Shown here: piece after piece, positions 21,142 through 33,519 of the stretch
Layout of the letters: every line of letters begins with the position of its first letter
How positions within the stretch are numbered: the first letter of the stretch is position 1
Source: Platynereis dumerilii
Lineage: Eukaryota; Annelida; Polychaeta; Phyllodocida; Nereididae
Length of the DNA: 64,000 bases
Direction of reading: 5' to 3'
Assembly (NCBI GenBank): GCA_026936325.1
Contig: JAPTHN010000143.1
Coordinates: 310,001 to 374,000, forward strand
Program-made: the position numbers and the translations under genes
The notes under the pieces: generated by a model
Told to the model about the DNA's origin: nothing
What the model saw: only the letters and a program-made list of their open reading frames with translations
Database searches by the model: none

Positions 21142-21346
21142 CTCCTGCTTTGCAGTACATTGGCATTTATCCGCGGAATAGTACACTCAACAACTCGTCT
21201 CTGTTTACAATGTAGCGTAATCCCCCTTGTGGGATTTGTGCGTAAGCATCAGCTCTTGGCTTTCCAACTTCCTAAGCCTCTTCTATTTCTGCTCAGTTCC
21301 CAAAGCAATTAACTTCTCAGAAGGATAAGGCTGTTTTTTCTTTCTT
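21142..21346. other. conserved island 2, copy A
   Basis: 205 bp matching copy B 30263-30467 with, by eye, a single difference (CCTAAGCCTCTTC versus CCTAAGCTTCTTC). The surrounding duplicated sequence is far more diverged. No long open frame and no tRNA or snRNA signature. It is either under strong constraint or was recently copied between the duplicates. Confidence 0.65.
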
Positions 21347-21474
21347 CATATTGTATGTCTCTTCAATTTACTCTCTATAAATTTACAGTGCAATAATTTA
21401 TTGTATGGACCAACAACAACGTATGGTGTGACTTCAAGTTGCAGACTTATTATGTATATACAGTACACATGTTA

Positions 21475-22144
21475 GGGTGGTCCACATTTCAATGGGAAAA
21501 TCAAATCACCTAAAACCCCCAATTTGAAAGTAGAAATTTAGACCACATACATATGTAAGTAAAACAAACACATGCAAAATTTCAGCCAAATCGGTTAATA
21601 TTTAGAGGTGGCACAAAGCCTTTGAAGTTTATAATGTATTTCCCCATTCGCACAACTGAAAAATTGGCCAATTTCCCAGATCTTTCTCAGAAGTGAATAT
21701 TTTTTTGTGCATTTTTAGTATATGATAAAATTGGCATCGCAAAGTAATATCTGGTGGTTATTTTTATTTTTTATTCATATTAAGTGAAATATGTGCCTCT
21801 TTTTATGAAAAAATACTTGACAATTGACCTATGTAATATATAAGATTACCAGCTACGAAACTTTCTAAGTCAAAAAGAATGTTAGGACTGGATTTGACAT
21901 CCTGGACATTAAAAAAAAGTTATTTGATCAAAATAATTAGCCGTTATTACAAGATTTGCAAATACCGATGATTTTGAGGTCTGCATGCTGATGGGCGAAC
22001 GCATGTTAAACTTCAATGGCTTTGTGCCACCTCTAAATATTAATTGATTTTGCTGAAATTTTTACACATATCTCCTATCAATATAAGATCAGAATTCAAC
22101 ATTCAAATTAAAGAAATTTAGAAGAAATTGTTTTTGGACCACCC
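21475..22144. mobile_element. 670-bp TIR element, copy A only
   Basis: Begins GGGTGGTCCACATTTC and ends TTTTTGGACCACCC, flanked by TA on both sides (21473-21474 and 22145-22146). Subterminal sequences are also inverted: GAGGTGGCACAAAGCC near the left is mirrored by GGCTTTGTGCCACCTC near the right. Copy B lacks it. TA target and size fit a non-autonomous Tc1/mariner-like or related element. No transposase. Confidence 0.85.
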
Positions 22145-22146
22145 TA

Positions 22147-23530
22147 ATACATGTATAGTGCAAAAAATATATATTTGGTGGTTGGGAATCTGAAATTTAC
22201 AGTGCACCTTCATGGTTTAATTTTAAAATGTAGACTTTTAAAAGTCCAGGTTTAGGACTTAGACCTGGCCTAACTCTGTTGGTGAAATCGGCCTTTATGT
22301 TTTATGTATTTGGTTATACGGTCTTTAGCTTACTTAAAAGTTTTTTCTGTTTTCCGCACTTGTAAGTCAATTTTCTAATGTTGTCAACTGCATGAAAAAG
22401 GTCTGATGAAGTGTGTTCTGATTTTAATGAAAAAAAACCTCAACACCATTTTTGAATGACCTATGATAGATTTTTCTACACACAAGTAAGTGCTGATTGA
22501 TTTGGCAGCGATTCTTCAAGCGAATACATGTACCATTATTAGTTTAATACTAAACAAACACTATGTGCATATATTTGTGGAAATTCAAGCATACCAATTC
22601 GAGTAGATTTTACAGGCAAAGAACAGCAGACTAGCAGCTTTGGTTGACAAAGAACGGTGAACTGTAAATTTTTTTGTCTTCTGGTGTTCATATTTCTAGT
22701 AATTCTTATTGATAAACAGCACCAGATTTTTCTAAGGATCAGACCATAAAGTTACGGAATAAAACAAATACCAAACTTTAAAATGAAGGAATATACAATG
22801 TATCTAAGACCAGATATTTTAGGAAATCGGATATATCCTGGTGACACACAATTCAACTTATTACATACATGCAGTCAGCTCGATAAAAGAGATAGATATG
22901 ACGCAAGTGCAGACAAGTCAAGTTTTGTGTATTATATTTTTATCATTTATCAATATACTGATCCATGTCATTTAAGTTTATCACCACCTGGTCAGATTAA
23001 AGGATTTACCAATAGAAATATACTCATTTGAAATTGCTTTTGAAATAAAGTAGTTTAGCAATTTAGAGTGTAGTTGTAAAACACACAGTTTCATATATAA
23101 TAATGCATTAAAATTGAGTAGTATTTTCCCAGAACTTCTGTGTGTCGCCTTAAGCAAACTTACATGCACTTTTTGTCTGCACATTTACAGCTGCAACACA
23201 AGACACGTTGCATGCAAAAGGATTACAAGCGACCACATCCTATAAGCCAAGACAGCTGTTTTTATCATGCAGAGCCAATGTCTGTCATTTCTACAAATAA
23301 GAACGCATGCAATAGAAATTTATAGTAATTTGGCAAGCTCCATCCATATTATTTACTCATATTCCTTCTTCAAATGGCATTACACATAGCTGGAATGAAA
23401 GATAGATAGATAGATGACACACTTATGAAGATATTCGAAATTGTATACCTTTTGCTATTGTAATCACATATATATATAGGCCTACTTTACATAGCTTACA
23501 TTGGCTAAAAACTCAAATGTAAAATGCTAT
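22147..23530. other. non-coding part of copy A
   Basis: Aligns in pieces with copy B 30520-33000. I find no domain-bearing frame. The paired small frames at 23140-23325 and 32567-32803 share sequence only because the DNA is duplicated. Confidence 0.5.
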
Positions 23531-23534
23531 TATT

Positions 23535-23790
23535 ACATGGGCCACACCTATGACTTGAAAATATTAGCGCATTCTTGGAATTCAATAGACTCTGCTGCTG
23601 CCTGGTGTTGATGGGATTGGACACTCAATAACAGGAATCTGTAGGATGTCTTACTAAAACACCTTGACATGTAATTTCCTCTTACACAGTTATTGCCTGA
23701 CATTTGAGGTCACTGAGAGGATGAGGCAGGGCTTTGCTTTCACTCTCTCTTTGCTTCTCTCTCTCTCACTCATACCAAAACACCTTTTAG

Positions 23791-23844
<54 letters not shown>

Positions 23845-23845
23845 A
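23535..23845 (-). repeat. inverted relative of module X end
   Basis: Reverse complement of the X-type phrases: GCCACACCTATGACTTGA, AACACCTTGACATGTAATTTCC, ending in a TATC microsatellite (about 23791-23845). The opposite orientation to 17544-18420 makes this a long inverted repeat within copy A. Confidence 0.75.
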
Positions 23846-26620
23846 TCTTTTTGTCTGCCAATATCATCCATTTTTCCGACTATTAATTTGAAGACAAAAT
23901 AATGAGATGTATTAATCAAGCCATCCAGCAAAAATAAATGACCGATTTATAAAATAATCACAGTCTGTCACTTTGATATAGAAAAAATGAGGACCAGTTC
24001 ACTGTGATAAATGCACTTTGTGACTTATGATAGCCGATGAAGTATCATCTTCTCTCCTTTCTACATGACAAACATAGAGGTTGTTCAGCCTGTTTCATTA
24101 GTCATGATAAAGAGAAGGCCATTTGACTTGTTGTAACTGATTTTAGAGTGAAAATCAGATGCATAATCCTTTTGTTTGGCTGTCACCAACAAGCGGGATA
24201 AGTCTGCTTAAATCAAATTAACATTGAAAGTATTGGATATGATCATGACAAATCATCAGCATGATGACACACAAAATGCCATTTTCACAGTGCAGCACTG
24301 CAACAGTCCTCTCTTTTTCTGTATCAAAGTGAAAGACTATAAAGGATATCCAATCAAAGCAAAATTAGCAAATCCAGCTAATCGTAAATGTATGTCAATA
24401 GCCCCATATTTGGTGTTTCATTTTGTCAACCAAGATCTTTACTTGTGCTGTTGTTGTTTTTCTAGTCAAGTTAATTAAAGAATATCTAATCTTACCTCAA
24501 GCAACAGATTCTGTGTCAATGTAAACCATTACCAAATTGAGTGTCAGGAAGTAATTTAGAGAGGAGGAAATGGAGTGTCAAGGTTTGTTAAGTTAAGATG
24601 TGCTGGAGATTCCCCAGTAATTGGAAAATCTATCTCACCAAATAAATACGAGAGAAGCTATTAGCTCCATACACTGGAGAATGGTGTGCAATACTATTGT
24701 TCTTTTATAGATCTCTGGGCCTCCATCTTTGTTTTAAAAGCTATAGATGCCTGTATGCACTGGCCTTTCTTTAACGGTTCAATGAATTTGGGAAATCTGC
24801 ACCCTATAGGTCTATGTGCTTTTGTTCTTCTTGCTTGTGTTTTTTTAGAAATGAATGAACAGTGGCAGAAAAAAAAATCCTTGTTTGTCTTTTGAGCTGG
24901 GCACTCGTATTACGTACTGTCCCTTGTTAATGTTGCAACTTCGTCGAAAGACACTGCCCAAAGAAAACATTGTTAACAGACACAATGAAGATGCAGCATA
25001 ACTTATTAATTTACTACAAACATTTTATTGATTCATTTTGAAATCATTCTTAATATTTCTTAGTTTTTTAAGTCATATTATACTGCTTTCCCGCATGTAT
25101 TTTCGGCTTCTTCATCTATCAAACATTGGAATGGGTTTCAAATCATATTTCAAAGTTATTTCAGCGATGAACATTCAGATGGAGAGGGTATAAAATGAAG
25201 AACAGGTGGCTATGAGAGGTTAATAAAAGTTGTGTTCTTCTTCCCTGCAGTTGTGCTATGTGACTAGATGCGGCTCTGAAATGAAGTTGTGACACATTTG
25301 TAGATTTTTATGTCACTTATGTGAGTAGACCTGCCATATCATGATAATTGTGACATTCACAATTGCTTCTTTTTGGTACTATTATAACTACTATAACAGC
25401 ATTAACTTTACTAAACTATTTGGTGAATTTACAAAACTTTTAGGTCATATATGTAAAACTGCAAGTATATTTATATAGCAAGAAAGTTTCAAGTGTACAG
25501 AATTATCTGGAAACCTTAAGAGAGCACTTTGGAAAATCGACCTGTTTCATGGACATTCGCCATATGTCAAATATGTTTCCTGTAGGCTGGTTAGGTGCCC
25601 TAATGGCATCGTTTAGCCGCAGCAAAATATATCACATATTTTTAGAATGCCAAGTCTGCAGATATTTACAAACTGAGTCTCAAGAAAGTCTGCCATTATT
25701 ACAAGTCCCTCGGGATGAGAGTTCAGCAATGCCAAAAGCTGTCAAGGAAAAGTAACCGGATTGGTATATCTCTAGGAATTTGGACAAGCTTCAGAATTTT
25801 GCCCAATGGGGTACTAACTTTTCCTACTTGTTTCAAGAGGGAAATACTATTTTTTGACGAGATGTCCAAGGAGGAGGTATGAAATTAAAAAAAGAAAATT
25901 ATAAAACACACAAACACTCTGATTATATGCCTTATATTGGCCTTTATGACCCAATATGTTTTCCTCTCATTGAATGAGAATTCATGCCACCACAAGCAGT
26001 TTGTTGGAAGATGTTAAGGATTGCGGCAATGGCAACATTTCACCTGTTTCACTAACTTACAGGCGTCACTGTAGGTTGGTTCACACTTTTATCGAAATAA
26101 ACAACAAGATGGGATGGATGATTTGGGCATTGTATCTTGTAATTTTGCACCGGGTAGGCTAACTCTAGTTCCTGATTGCATGAATGGCAGATTAAAAAAC
26201 ACAACAAATTCCAGTTAGGCCTAAATATTACATGCTTTGAAGCAGCAGCCATATCCCAAGGATAACAGATATAGTTCTAGGTACTTAAACAACATTATTG
26301 AAGCTTTTCAAATCTAATCATAATTCGAATCATGCTTCATATCTCCATGGAATCTAGATGTGATGTTATTATTAAGGCATCATGTTCTTAATGAGTTTTA
26401 AATGGAATTTAGATGGTCTTGCAGATGGTGTTATCAAACATAGTAACCTTGGACTAGACAAGCATCCTAGAAATCTGAAAAACCATTAGCCAGTCTTTGT
26501 TCTTGGAAAGAGGGAATTTGAATGCAATATATATGTAAACCATGAGGTTGCCAAAAGCAGCATTGTTCTGTCTAGTAATTGTGTAGTTCACAGCAGTAGG
26601 TCTATATATAGCAGCATCAT
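23846..26620. other. non-coding part of copy A
   Basis: Colinear with 33520-35130 and 37060-37620. Copy A lacks the ~1.9 kb found in copy B at about 35150-37050. No gene recognised. Confidence 0.5.
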
Positions 26621-26829
26621 GTTATATAAGCACTATCTATTCAAGACTATATAAGGCCCAATTTCAACAACAGAAGGCTTCATGACAGGATTCACCCCCA
26701 ACAAAAGAAATGTTACTGGGGTTAATGAGCGGGAAAAGCGATGTGATATTGGGTAAAAGGAGAAGGTTGCACGGGAGAAACTAGAGCAAGTGGGGGAAGC
26801 CGGGATGGGGAGGAAATTTGAGGGAAGAG

Positions 26830-26896
26830 ACTGCAAGTGTAGATATGAGGATAAATTGATTGATAAACAAAAAGACAGATTGATTGATTGATTGAC

Positions 26897-26948
<52 letters not shown>

Positions 26949-26950
26949 AG
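26830..26950. repeat. GATT microsatellite
   Basis: Long run of TTGA/GATT units, mainly 26877-26946, at the position of the GATA/GATT tract of copy A. Frames of the SINQ repeat type on the minus strand are artefacts. Confidence 0.95.
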
Positions 26951-27379
26951 AATGATACATCGGTATGCAGGTAAAAGGTGAGAGTGTGAAAGCAAAGCCC
27001 CACCTCAAGCTTCAGGAAATAACTTGGTACTAAGGGAAATTACATGTCAAGGTGTTTTAGTAAAGGCATCCTACAGATTCCTGTTATTGTATATCTAATC
27101 CCATCAACTATAGAGGAATGAGAACCTATTGAATTCCAGGAATGTGTCAGGGCCTTAATTCCAGTTATAGTTGTGGCTCTGGCAATAAGCTCTGTATAGG
27201 TCTTGTACCATGCATGTGTTGAGGTTGCAGAGTAATGGACAATATGAACAATATAGGAATGTGCATTATTAATGAAGGCCTGTAATGTGGATTTGATTTA
27301 CAAAAAAATCTAATAAACAAATGAACAATTAAAGGAAGCCTGTCTCGGTGTTTCTTTTCCCCACATTTGTAAACAACTG

Positions 27380-27391
27380 CCCCCCCCCCCC
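27380..27391. repeat. homopolymer C run
   Basis: Twelve C residues, at the equivalent site to 18592-18603. Confidence 0.95.
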
Positions 27392-27692
27392 AACATCTTT
27401 ATAGAGTTCCCTGATATTTGGTTGAAACAAAAATTAAAGGCAACCTGTATACGGTACTAAAAAAATCAATGAAAAGTTTCACATTATATTCTTCTGACCT
27501 AAGAACAAACATAGTGTAATTCAACCTTAGCAGATACCATCTCTTGAAGTTGAGTGGGCTTACCTTTGAAGGCTTTTTGTGACATATTTGTCAAAGTGTA
27601 TGTTTTATTAATGAAATAATATGGAATATTGATAAGATAGATAATAAGATACTTCATCCATTTCTAAATTGTGAAGCCGAAAAGATGTGAGT

Positions 27693-27747
27693 GTCAATTA
27701 CTTGTCAATTACTTGTCAATTACTTGTCAATTACTTGTCAATTACTT
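27693..27747. repeat. 11-bp minisatellite, 5 copies
   Basis: Five perfect TCAATTACTTG units, three fewer than at the equivalent locus in copy A. Confidence 0.97.
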
Positions 27748-28760
27748 GCCATGCTGCCATGTACATCAAATACATTTACTGGCTGTGCAATACACATGCA
27801 TGCAGGAGATATTTTGCTCATAGACAAGAAAAGGTTACCTGCTTGCATGCAAGCTGTCTTGTGTTACAGCTGAAATGTCTGCCAAAAAGCTGCCCATTTA
27901 TTAGCTTGAGGCAACAGAAATAAAATGCTGAACAAGAAAGGAATAAGGTTACAAATGTTTCCTAATTAAAATTGCATTAGAGAAGTTGTTTGGCAAACAT
28001 TAGAATGCAGAATGGTAATTTTCAAAAATCTAATCTCCAAAGGAGACGGATATATATTTTGTAGAAACAATTAAAACTTTTCTGTACGTTTTTTTCTGCA
28101 TTCTACTTGACAATGCTGCAATTGAGATATATATATAATATATAAAATATAATATATGAAATACAAGTGTTTATTTTCATAATTCACAATTTTACACAAT
28201 GTTCATAAAAACTGGATTTGTTATAAATGACAAACAACATGAAAACAAACTTAGCTAAATTTAGAATGTGAAAAGAGAGGATCATGCAATAGTTATTACT
28301 ACAGTTGGCGTAACTGTAAGTATTTTCGTCGTATATCCAGAGCCAAAAATGTGCAGATATCCGGTATGTTGTGTTTTTTGTGTTTTTGTAGTATTGCAAC
28401 GTACTACAGCGGAAAATTAATTATCCATTGCCAGTTTTTGCAACTTTGAGAATGTACTATTTTAAGCATATCCTTTTGATGTATGACAATAATCCCAAAC
28501 TTCCCAGAAGTATTTATCCAGTTTAGTGGTACGTCATCATCAGCAATCACTAAAAATAAACAGCGTAAACGAATTTGTCACACTTTCGTTATAAACGCAG
28601 ATATCCCATAAAGAAATGTTCTGGGGACAACAGACAACAGTCAACACCTTTCAGCCAAAAAGGTATGTCTTATAAATTGACTTTCAATAGCAAGCAATTC
28701 TTCAGATTCCTTTCTGAGAGACAAAATATATTATTTCTAGAAGACAGTGCATATACTATG

Positions 28761-28903
28761 AGGTTATGCCACGGGTGGAGGGAGTATATCCCTGGTATAG
28801 TCACCCAAGATCCGGTATATCCTGAGACCCGAAGGGTCGAGGGATATACAGGGTCGAGGGTGACTATACCAGGGATATACTGCGGCAACCCATGGTATAA
28901 CCT
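28761..28903. mobile_element. 143-bp foldback element, copy B only
   Basis: Near-perfect palindrome: AGGTTATGCCACGGGTGGAG and AGTATATCCCTGGTATAGTC on the left are mirrored by GACTATACCAGGGATATACT and CCCATGGTATAACCT on the right, with a tight centre around GACCCGAAGGGTC. Copy A lacks it. The right end is followed by a second small hairpin (CCATGGTATAA with TTATACCATGG). The opposing open frames here are by-products of the palindrome. Confidence 0.85.
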
Positions 28904-29407
28904 TTTTATACCATGGCTAGCCAACTTTTGTCACGAATGTGCAGTTCATTTTGATGCAGCAGTGGGTAAAGTGACAATTTTTGCGAGCAGACCTATTGCC
29001 GGAAAAAGTTCCGTATGGCGAAAATAAACAAAGACAGACAAACACTGACAGCTTGCCGTGATAGAACAGGTTCCAGGCTACCTACAAGTTTTTTCAGAAT
29101 GAAATTTGGTTGAGAAAAACTTTATGGGCACACAGCGCACAATTAACTCAGATTAATTAACTGATATGAATGGAAAAATGTTTGAACCCTCGGTCTAGAA
29201 TTCCGAGCATGACCCAGCGAGACTTGTTGAAAAGTTTGTTACTGGTCAATAGAGCAAAATAAGACATCAAAAGATTAAAATGGAGTGAAATTCTCAGTCT
29301 TGACCAATCTGATTTATTAGTATTCACTATATAATTTCATCAACAGGAAGTTTGACTGTATTCTGACAGTGTTTTAGGAATAAAAGACCAGCTTTGTCTA
29401 TCTAAGT

Positions 29408-29702
29408 CCGTTCTTCTTTTAGTTCATTTTAGTTCATTGCAACAGGAGCATATAAATATATGTTGAATGCCTTTTCTCCAAATGTGCCTTGCCGTAGAAT
29501 TGCCTGTTATCTTCTGCTCTTGGCATCACAACACCTGATCCGATACTAATTGAGGGAATATCCCATCAAGCAGACTTTCACATGATCTCGGGCTGGCTAT
29601 ACCTTTACGTGTAAGTCGCCTTTGATGAGATATCAAAATGCAATTACTTCCTGTGGGTAATGGTTCATTAATTGGCAAAAGCCTTTATGCATTACTGAGG
29701 AT
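29408..29702. other. conserved island 1, copy B
   Basis: Partner of 20272-20566; the same length and only about a dozen differences by eye. Confidence 0.6.
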
Positions 29703-29999
29703 AAGACAACTAACTTGAACTAAGTAGCATCGAATATGCTTACTGATGAAGGAAAGATGTGTGTGATGCCTTTGATGACACTGTTTGGTTAAATGGGAAA
29801 TTATTTATTTCACGGTAACGGTAGTGGTAACAGTAACGGAGATAATATTTTTTTATTTTGAGTCAGCGAGTCTTCATCTATTGGCTAGGTCCTCTAAGGG
29901 TGTTGCTCAGATCGAAAGAATCGAAATGCTGCACTCTAAATGCAAAAGGTTCTTGATGCTATATACATATAAATAACCCACAGCCGAAAAATTTTGTTA

Positions 30000-30220
30000 T
30001 TGTTCAACTGAATTGAAAGGCTCAATACTGGTGGGAAGGCCCCATGATGGAGCCCTGTGCTCGGATGCTCCCAACTTGAGAAAAAGGGGTTCCATCGTCG
30101 GAGTGTTGCTTTGTTTGCTGTTGGAACTTTTTGAAAACCTTTTGGGGTTCCTTGTCTATACTGCTTATAGAACCCTAAATGGTTCCATATAAAACCTTTT
30201 AGTTAAGAGTTTGTGTAGCT
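30000..30220. repeat. repeat with GGTTCC/GAACC phrases
   Basis: Contains AGGGGTTCCATCG, TTGGGGTTCCTTG and the inverse AGAACCCTAAATGGTTCCAT. Short alternating direct and inverted GGTTCC units of this kind mark a class of small DNA elements in other animals. It is absent from copy A, so it is an insertion or a copy A loss. The family is uncertain. Confidence 0.5.
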
Positions 30221-30262
30221 AAATTGTCTTTGACTCTAGAAAACAACCTGAAAACAAATTTT

Positions 30263-30467
30263 CTCCTGCTTTGCAGTACATTGGCATTTATCCGCGGAAT
30301 AGTACACTCAACAACTCGTCTCTGTTTACAATGTAGCGTAATCCCCCTTGTGGGATTTGTGCGTAAGCATCAGCTCTTGGCTTTCCAACTTCCTAAGCTT
30401 CTTCTATTTCTGCTCAGTTCCCAAAGCAATTAACTTCTCAGAAGGATAAGGCTGTTTTTTCTTTCTT
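30263..30467. other. conserved island 2, copy B
   Basis: Partner of 21142-21346; one difference in 205 bp by eye. Confidence 0.65.
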
Positions 30468-30589
30468 TATGAAGATAAAAATGACGGTGGTATATTGCAT
30501 GCGGTATGTCGCTTCAAGTTCCTTGCTATTTATAGTGCAATTGTATAATTATTTGGGGGTAGGGAATCCAAAATTTTTCAGTGGACCTT

Positions 30590-31010
30590 TACGTTTATGA
30601 ACACAATCCCAGCTGGATGTCGTTCACATGAGACGTTAAATTGGTTAGAGAAATTAACGGCCCCAGGAAATTCAGAGTCATTATAGCACCAACATACCCT
30701 TGACGTAACGTTTGACTCAATTTGATGTCAGAGGGAATCAAGCTGACATCCCAGATATCATCCTGACGTCAGTTAACAGAAAGTGACGTCAGATTCCAAC
30801 TGGGTCGGATGTCCTTCAGATGAGACATTAAATTGGTGGAGATGTAAGGGGCGAGCAAAAGATCCTCACATTGTCAATCCATAACTAAGTTGGGACAGCA
30901 TGGCTCTGTCCCATCTCATCAATTAACCCCAGACTAAGACTGAAGACTGGCAGGAACTGGCTGAGCATGAAGCCAACAATTACCATATCTACCATTTAAA
31001 TGTCGGCTTC
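30590..31010. repeat. SINE- or LINE-tail-like dispersed repeat
   Basis: Holds two versions of a phrase (GATGTCGTTCACATGAGACG and GATGTCCTTCAGATGAGACA, both followed by TTAAATTGG) about 200 bp apart, then AAGATCCTCACATTG and CCCATCTCATCAATTAACCC. Relatives: 45240-45425 (TTTCGGATGAGATGGTAAAT) and 58355-58430 (GCATCTCATCAATTAACCCC). The GGATGAGACGTTAAA-type phrase is widespread in animal SINE/LINE 3' ends, so a non-LTR origin is likely. Confidence 0.55.
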
Positions 31011-33000
31011 TTTATCTTTTATGACATTATAATATTAGGTCAATAGCTTACTTAAATTATGTCTGTTTTCTTCCCATTTTTCATGTCCGCTGCACGGAAA
31101 CCATCCGATGAAGTGTGTTTTGATTTTAGTGAAATTCAATGTTTACTTGTATTTTTTTTTGTCTAAGGCAAACCTGCTTGCTGTTTTTGAGATTGTCTGT
31201 TACATTCTGTATATTTTCTGTTTTAAAAAGTTACTGGTAGAATTGGAATTACCTGTGCAAAAGGAAACTTTTTAGTTTGTGAAGTGCATGATTACGACAT
31301 GATAACCCCCTTTCATAGAATTTGACTGAAACCTTTGAGCAGTCTTTGTAACATGTCATTCGAAAAGTAACATTGTTTGTGATAAAGTTTATCTCATGCA
31401 AAAGTACAAAAAGGTCTGGGATTCCAGACCTGTATACGCACTCTACGTACAACCATTGTCACATACATGTGTCAGATCTGGTATAATCAGGGTAAAATGT
31501 AAATGTATATTGCTGGGGCTTCTGATTTGATCTTATCTTTTAAGTGATATACTCCTGCATTTAAATGTTTGGTATTTGTTTTATTCCATAAATTATATGG
31601 TCAAATCCCTTTCTTTTAGTGTAAAACTATGGAAATAATTACCTGGTTTACTTGTTTATAGTTTGAAAACTCAGGTGTCGTCCATCAATGAGCTTAATTA
31701 GAAACAAACCTTGACAAACTGTAAAAAACCTTAATTTACAGTTTATTGTTCTCTCACGGTTTTCATTTTACATGTTGTTCTCTTGACTGTGTAAAATCAA
31801 CTGCAATTTGTAAGAGTGAAATATGACAAGTGTTTGCATAATTATGTTTGTTTGGTTATCAACTGATTTTGGTGTGTCCCCTGGATGGATCTTACCTAAA
31901 ATCTAATCTGCACTTTGTTATGGTATACAGAAAAATCCGTCAGAGTTCCATCAAAAATGGTGCTGAGGTTTTTTGTTCTACATGTATCTTGTTATAGATC
32001 TTTGCGGATTGTCGGTCCACTGGAAAAATTAATTTTCTAGTTTTCAATTTGCCAACTGGCTTTGCCACATCATCGACAGTTTTCTGTTGGTCTCCTAATC
32101 TTCTTATTTGATCAAGTACCTCAAGTCATTTAATTAGTTTGTTAATTGTCACCTATGTTGCCAGATATGATAAGCACCAAATCAACTGATTAACCATAAG
32201 TGACTCAAACAGAACATTTTTAAGCCAGTGACATCACACGACCAAGTTGAAAGTTAATTTTGAAACTGTTTGGGCAGCTAATCCACAAACAGCTCTAAGG
32301 CCAGCTGGAAAAAATGGACGGACATGTGCAGGCAAAGTCACATGTTTGTAATATATTTTTTATTATTTGTCAATTATTATAGGCTCATCGAGAGATGCAT
32401 CTTTACCAATGAAACTGTCATTCAAGTTTTATCACCAACTGGTCAGATTAAAGGATTTACCAAATTAAATTTACACATTTGAAATTGCTTTTGAAATAAA
32501 GTTCAGCAATTTAGAATACAGTTGTAAAACACACAATTTCATGTGAAATGTAATATTGCATTATAATTGAGTAGTATTTTCCAAGAACTTCTGTTTGTTG
32601 CCCAAAGCAAACCAACATGCACTTTTCGTCTGCACATTTACAGCTGCAACACAAGACACGTTGCATGCAAAAGGATTACAAGCGACCACATCCTATCACC
32701 CAGAATAGAGTCCCCAAAGGTAAGCCAAGACAGCTGTTTTTATCATGCAGAGCCAATGTCTTTCATTTCTACAAATAAGAACACATGCAATAGAAATTTA
32801 TAGTAATTTGGCAAGCTCCATCCATATTATTTACTCATATTCCATCGTCAAATGGCATTAGCTGGAATGAAGGATAGATTGGTGACACACTTATGAAGAT
32901 ATTCGAAATTGTATACCTCATACTATGATAATAATCACATATATGTACTTAACATTGCCAACATTGGCTGAAAACTCAAACGCAAAATGCTAAATTTTAT
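31011..33000. other. non-coding part of copy B
   Basis: Partly colinear with 22260-23530 of copy A. The stretch 31150-32400 has little match in A and no recognisable gene. Confidence 0.5.
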
Positions 33001-33004
33001 TACA

Positions 33005-33386
33005 CGATACATGGGCCACACCTTTAACTTGAAAATATTTATAAGAATATTCCTGGAATTCAATAGACTCTGGCGCTGCCTCTTGTTGATGGGATTGGAC
33101 ACTCAATAACAGGAATCTGCAGGATGTCTTACTAAAACACCTTGACATGTAATTTCCTCTTACACAGTTATTGCCTGACATTTGAGGTCACTGAGAGGAT
33201 AAGGCAGGGCTTTGCTTACAATCTCTCTTTACTCTTTCTCTCTCTCACTCATACCAAAACACCTTTTTGTCTATCTATATGTCTATCTAGCTCTCTATCG
33301 ATTTACATATCTATCTATTTTTTACATTTCTATCTATCTATCTATCTGTCTATCTATCTGTCTATCTATCTATCTAACTATCTATC

Positions 33387-33462
<76 letters not shown>

Positions 33463-33510
33463 CATCTATCTATCTATCTCTCCATCCATATATCTATCTT
33501 TTTGTCTGCA
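33005..33510 (-). repeat. inverted relative of module X end, long TATC tract
   Basis: Same arrangement as 23535-23845 but with a much longer TATC/TCTA microsatellite (about 33265-33500). The frames reading YLSIYLS are the microsatellite. Confidence 0.85.
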
Positions 33511-33519
33511 ATATCATCA

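Larger units (their letters stand above)
17985..26720. repeat. segmental duplication, copy A
   Basis: Colinear with 26830-37690. Anchor pairs: 18592/27380 (C run), 18908/27693 (11-bp repeat), 20272/29408, 21142/30263, 23140/32592, 23664/33142, 24686/33960, 25549/34801, 26240/37230. Similarity outside the islands is moderate, with many indels, so the duplication is old. Copy A alone carries the 670-bp element at 21475-22144. No host gene is recognised in either copy. Confidence 0.9.

Noticed and set aside
28575-29027. 150-codon frame and its opposite
   Set aside because: Both are produced by a palindrome, which gives similar frames on both strands.
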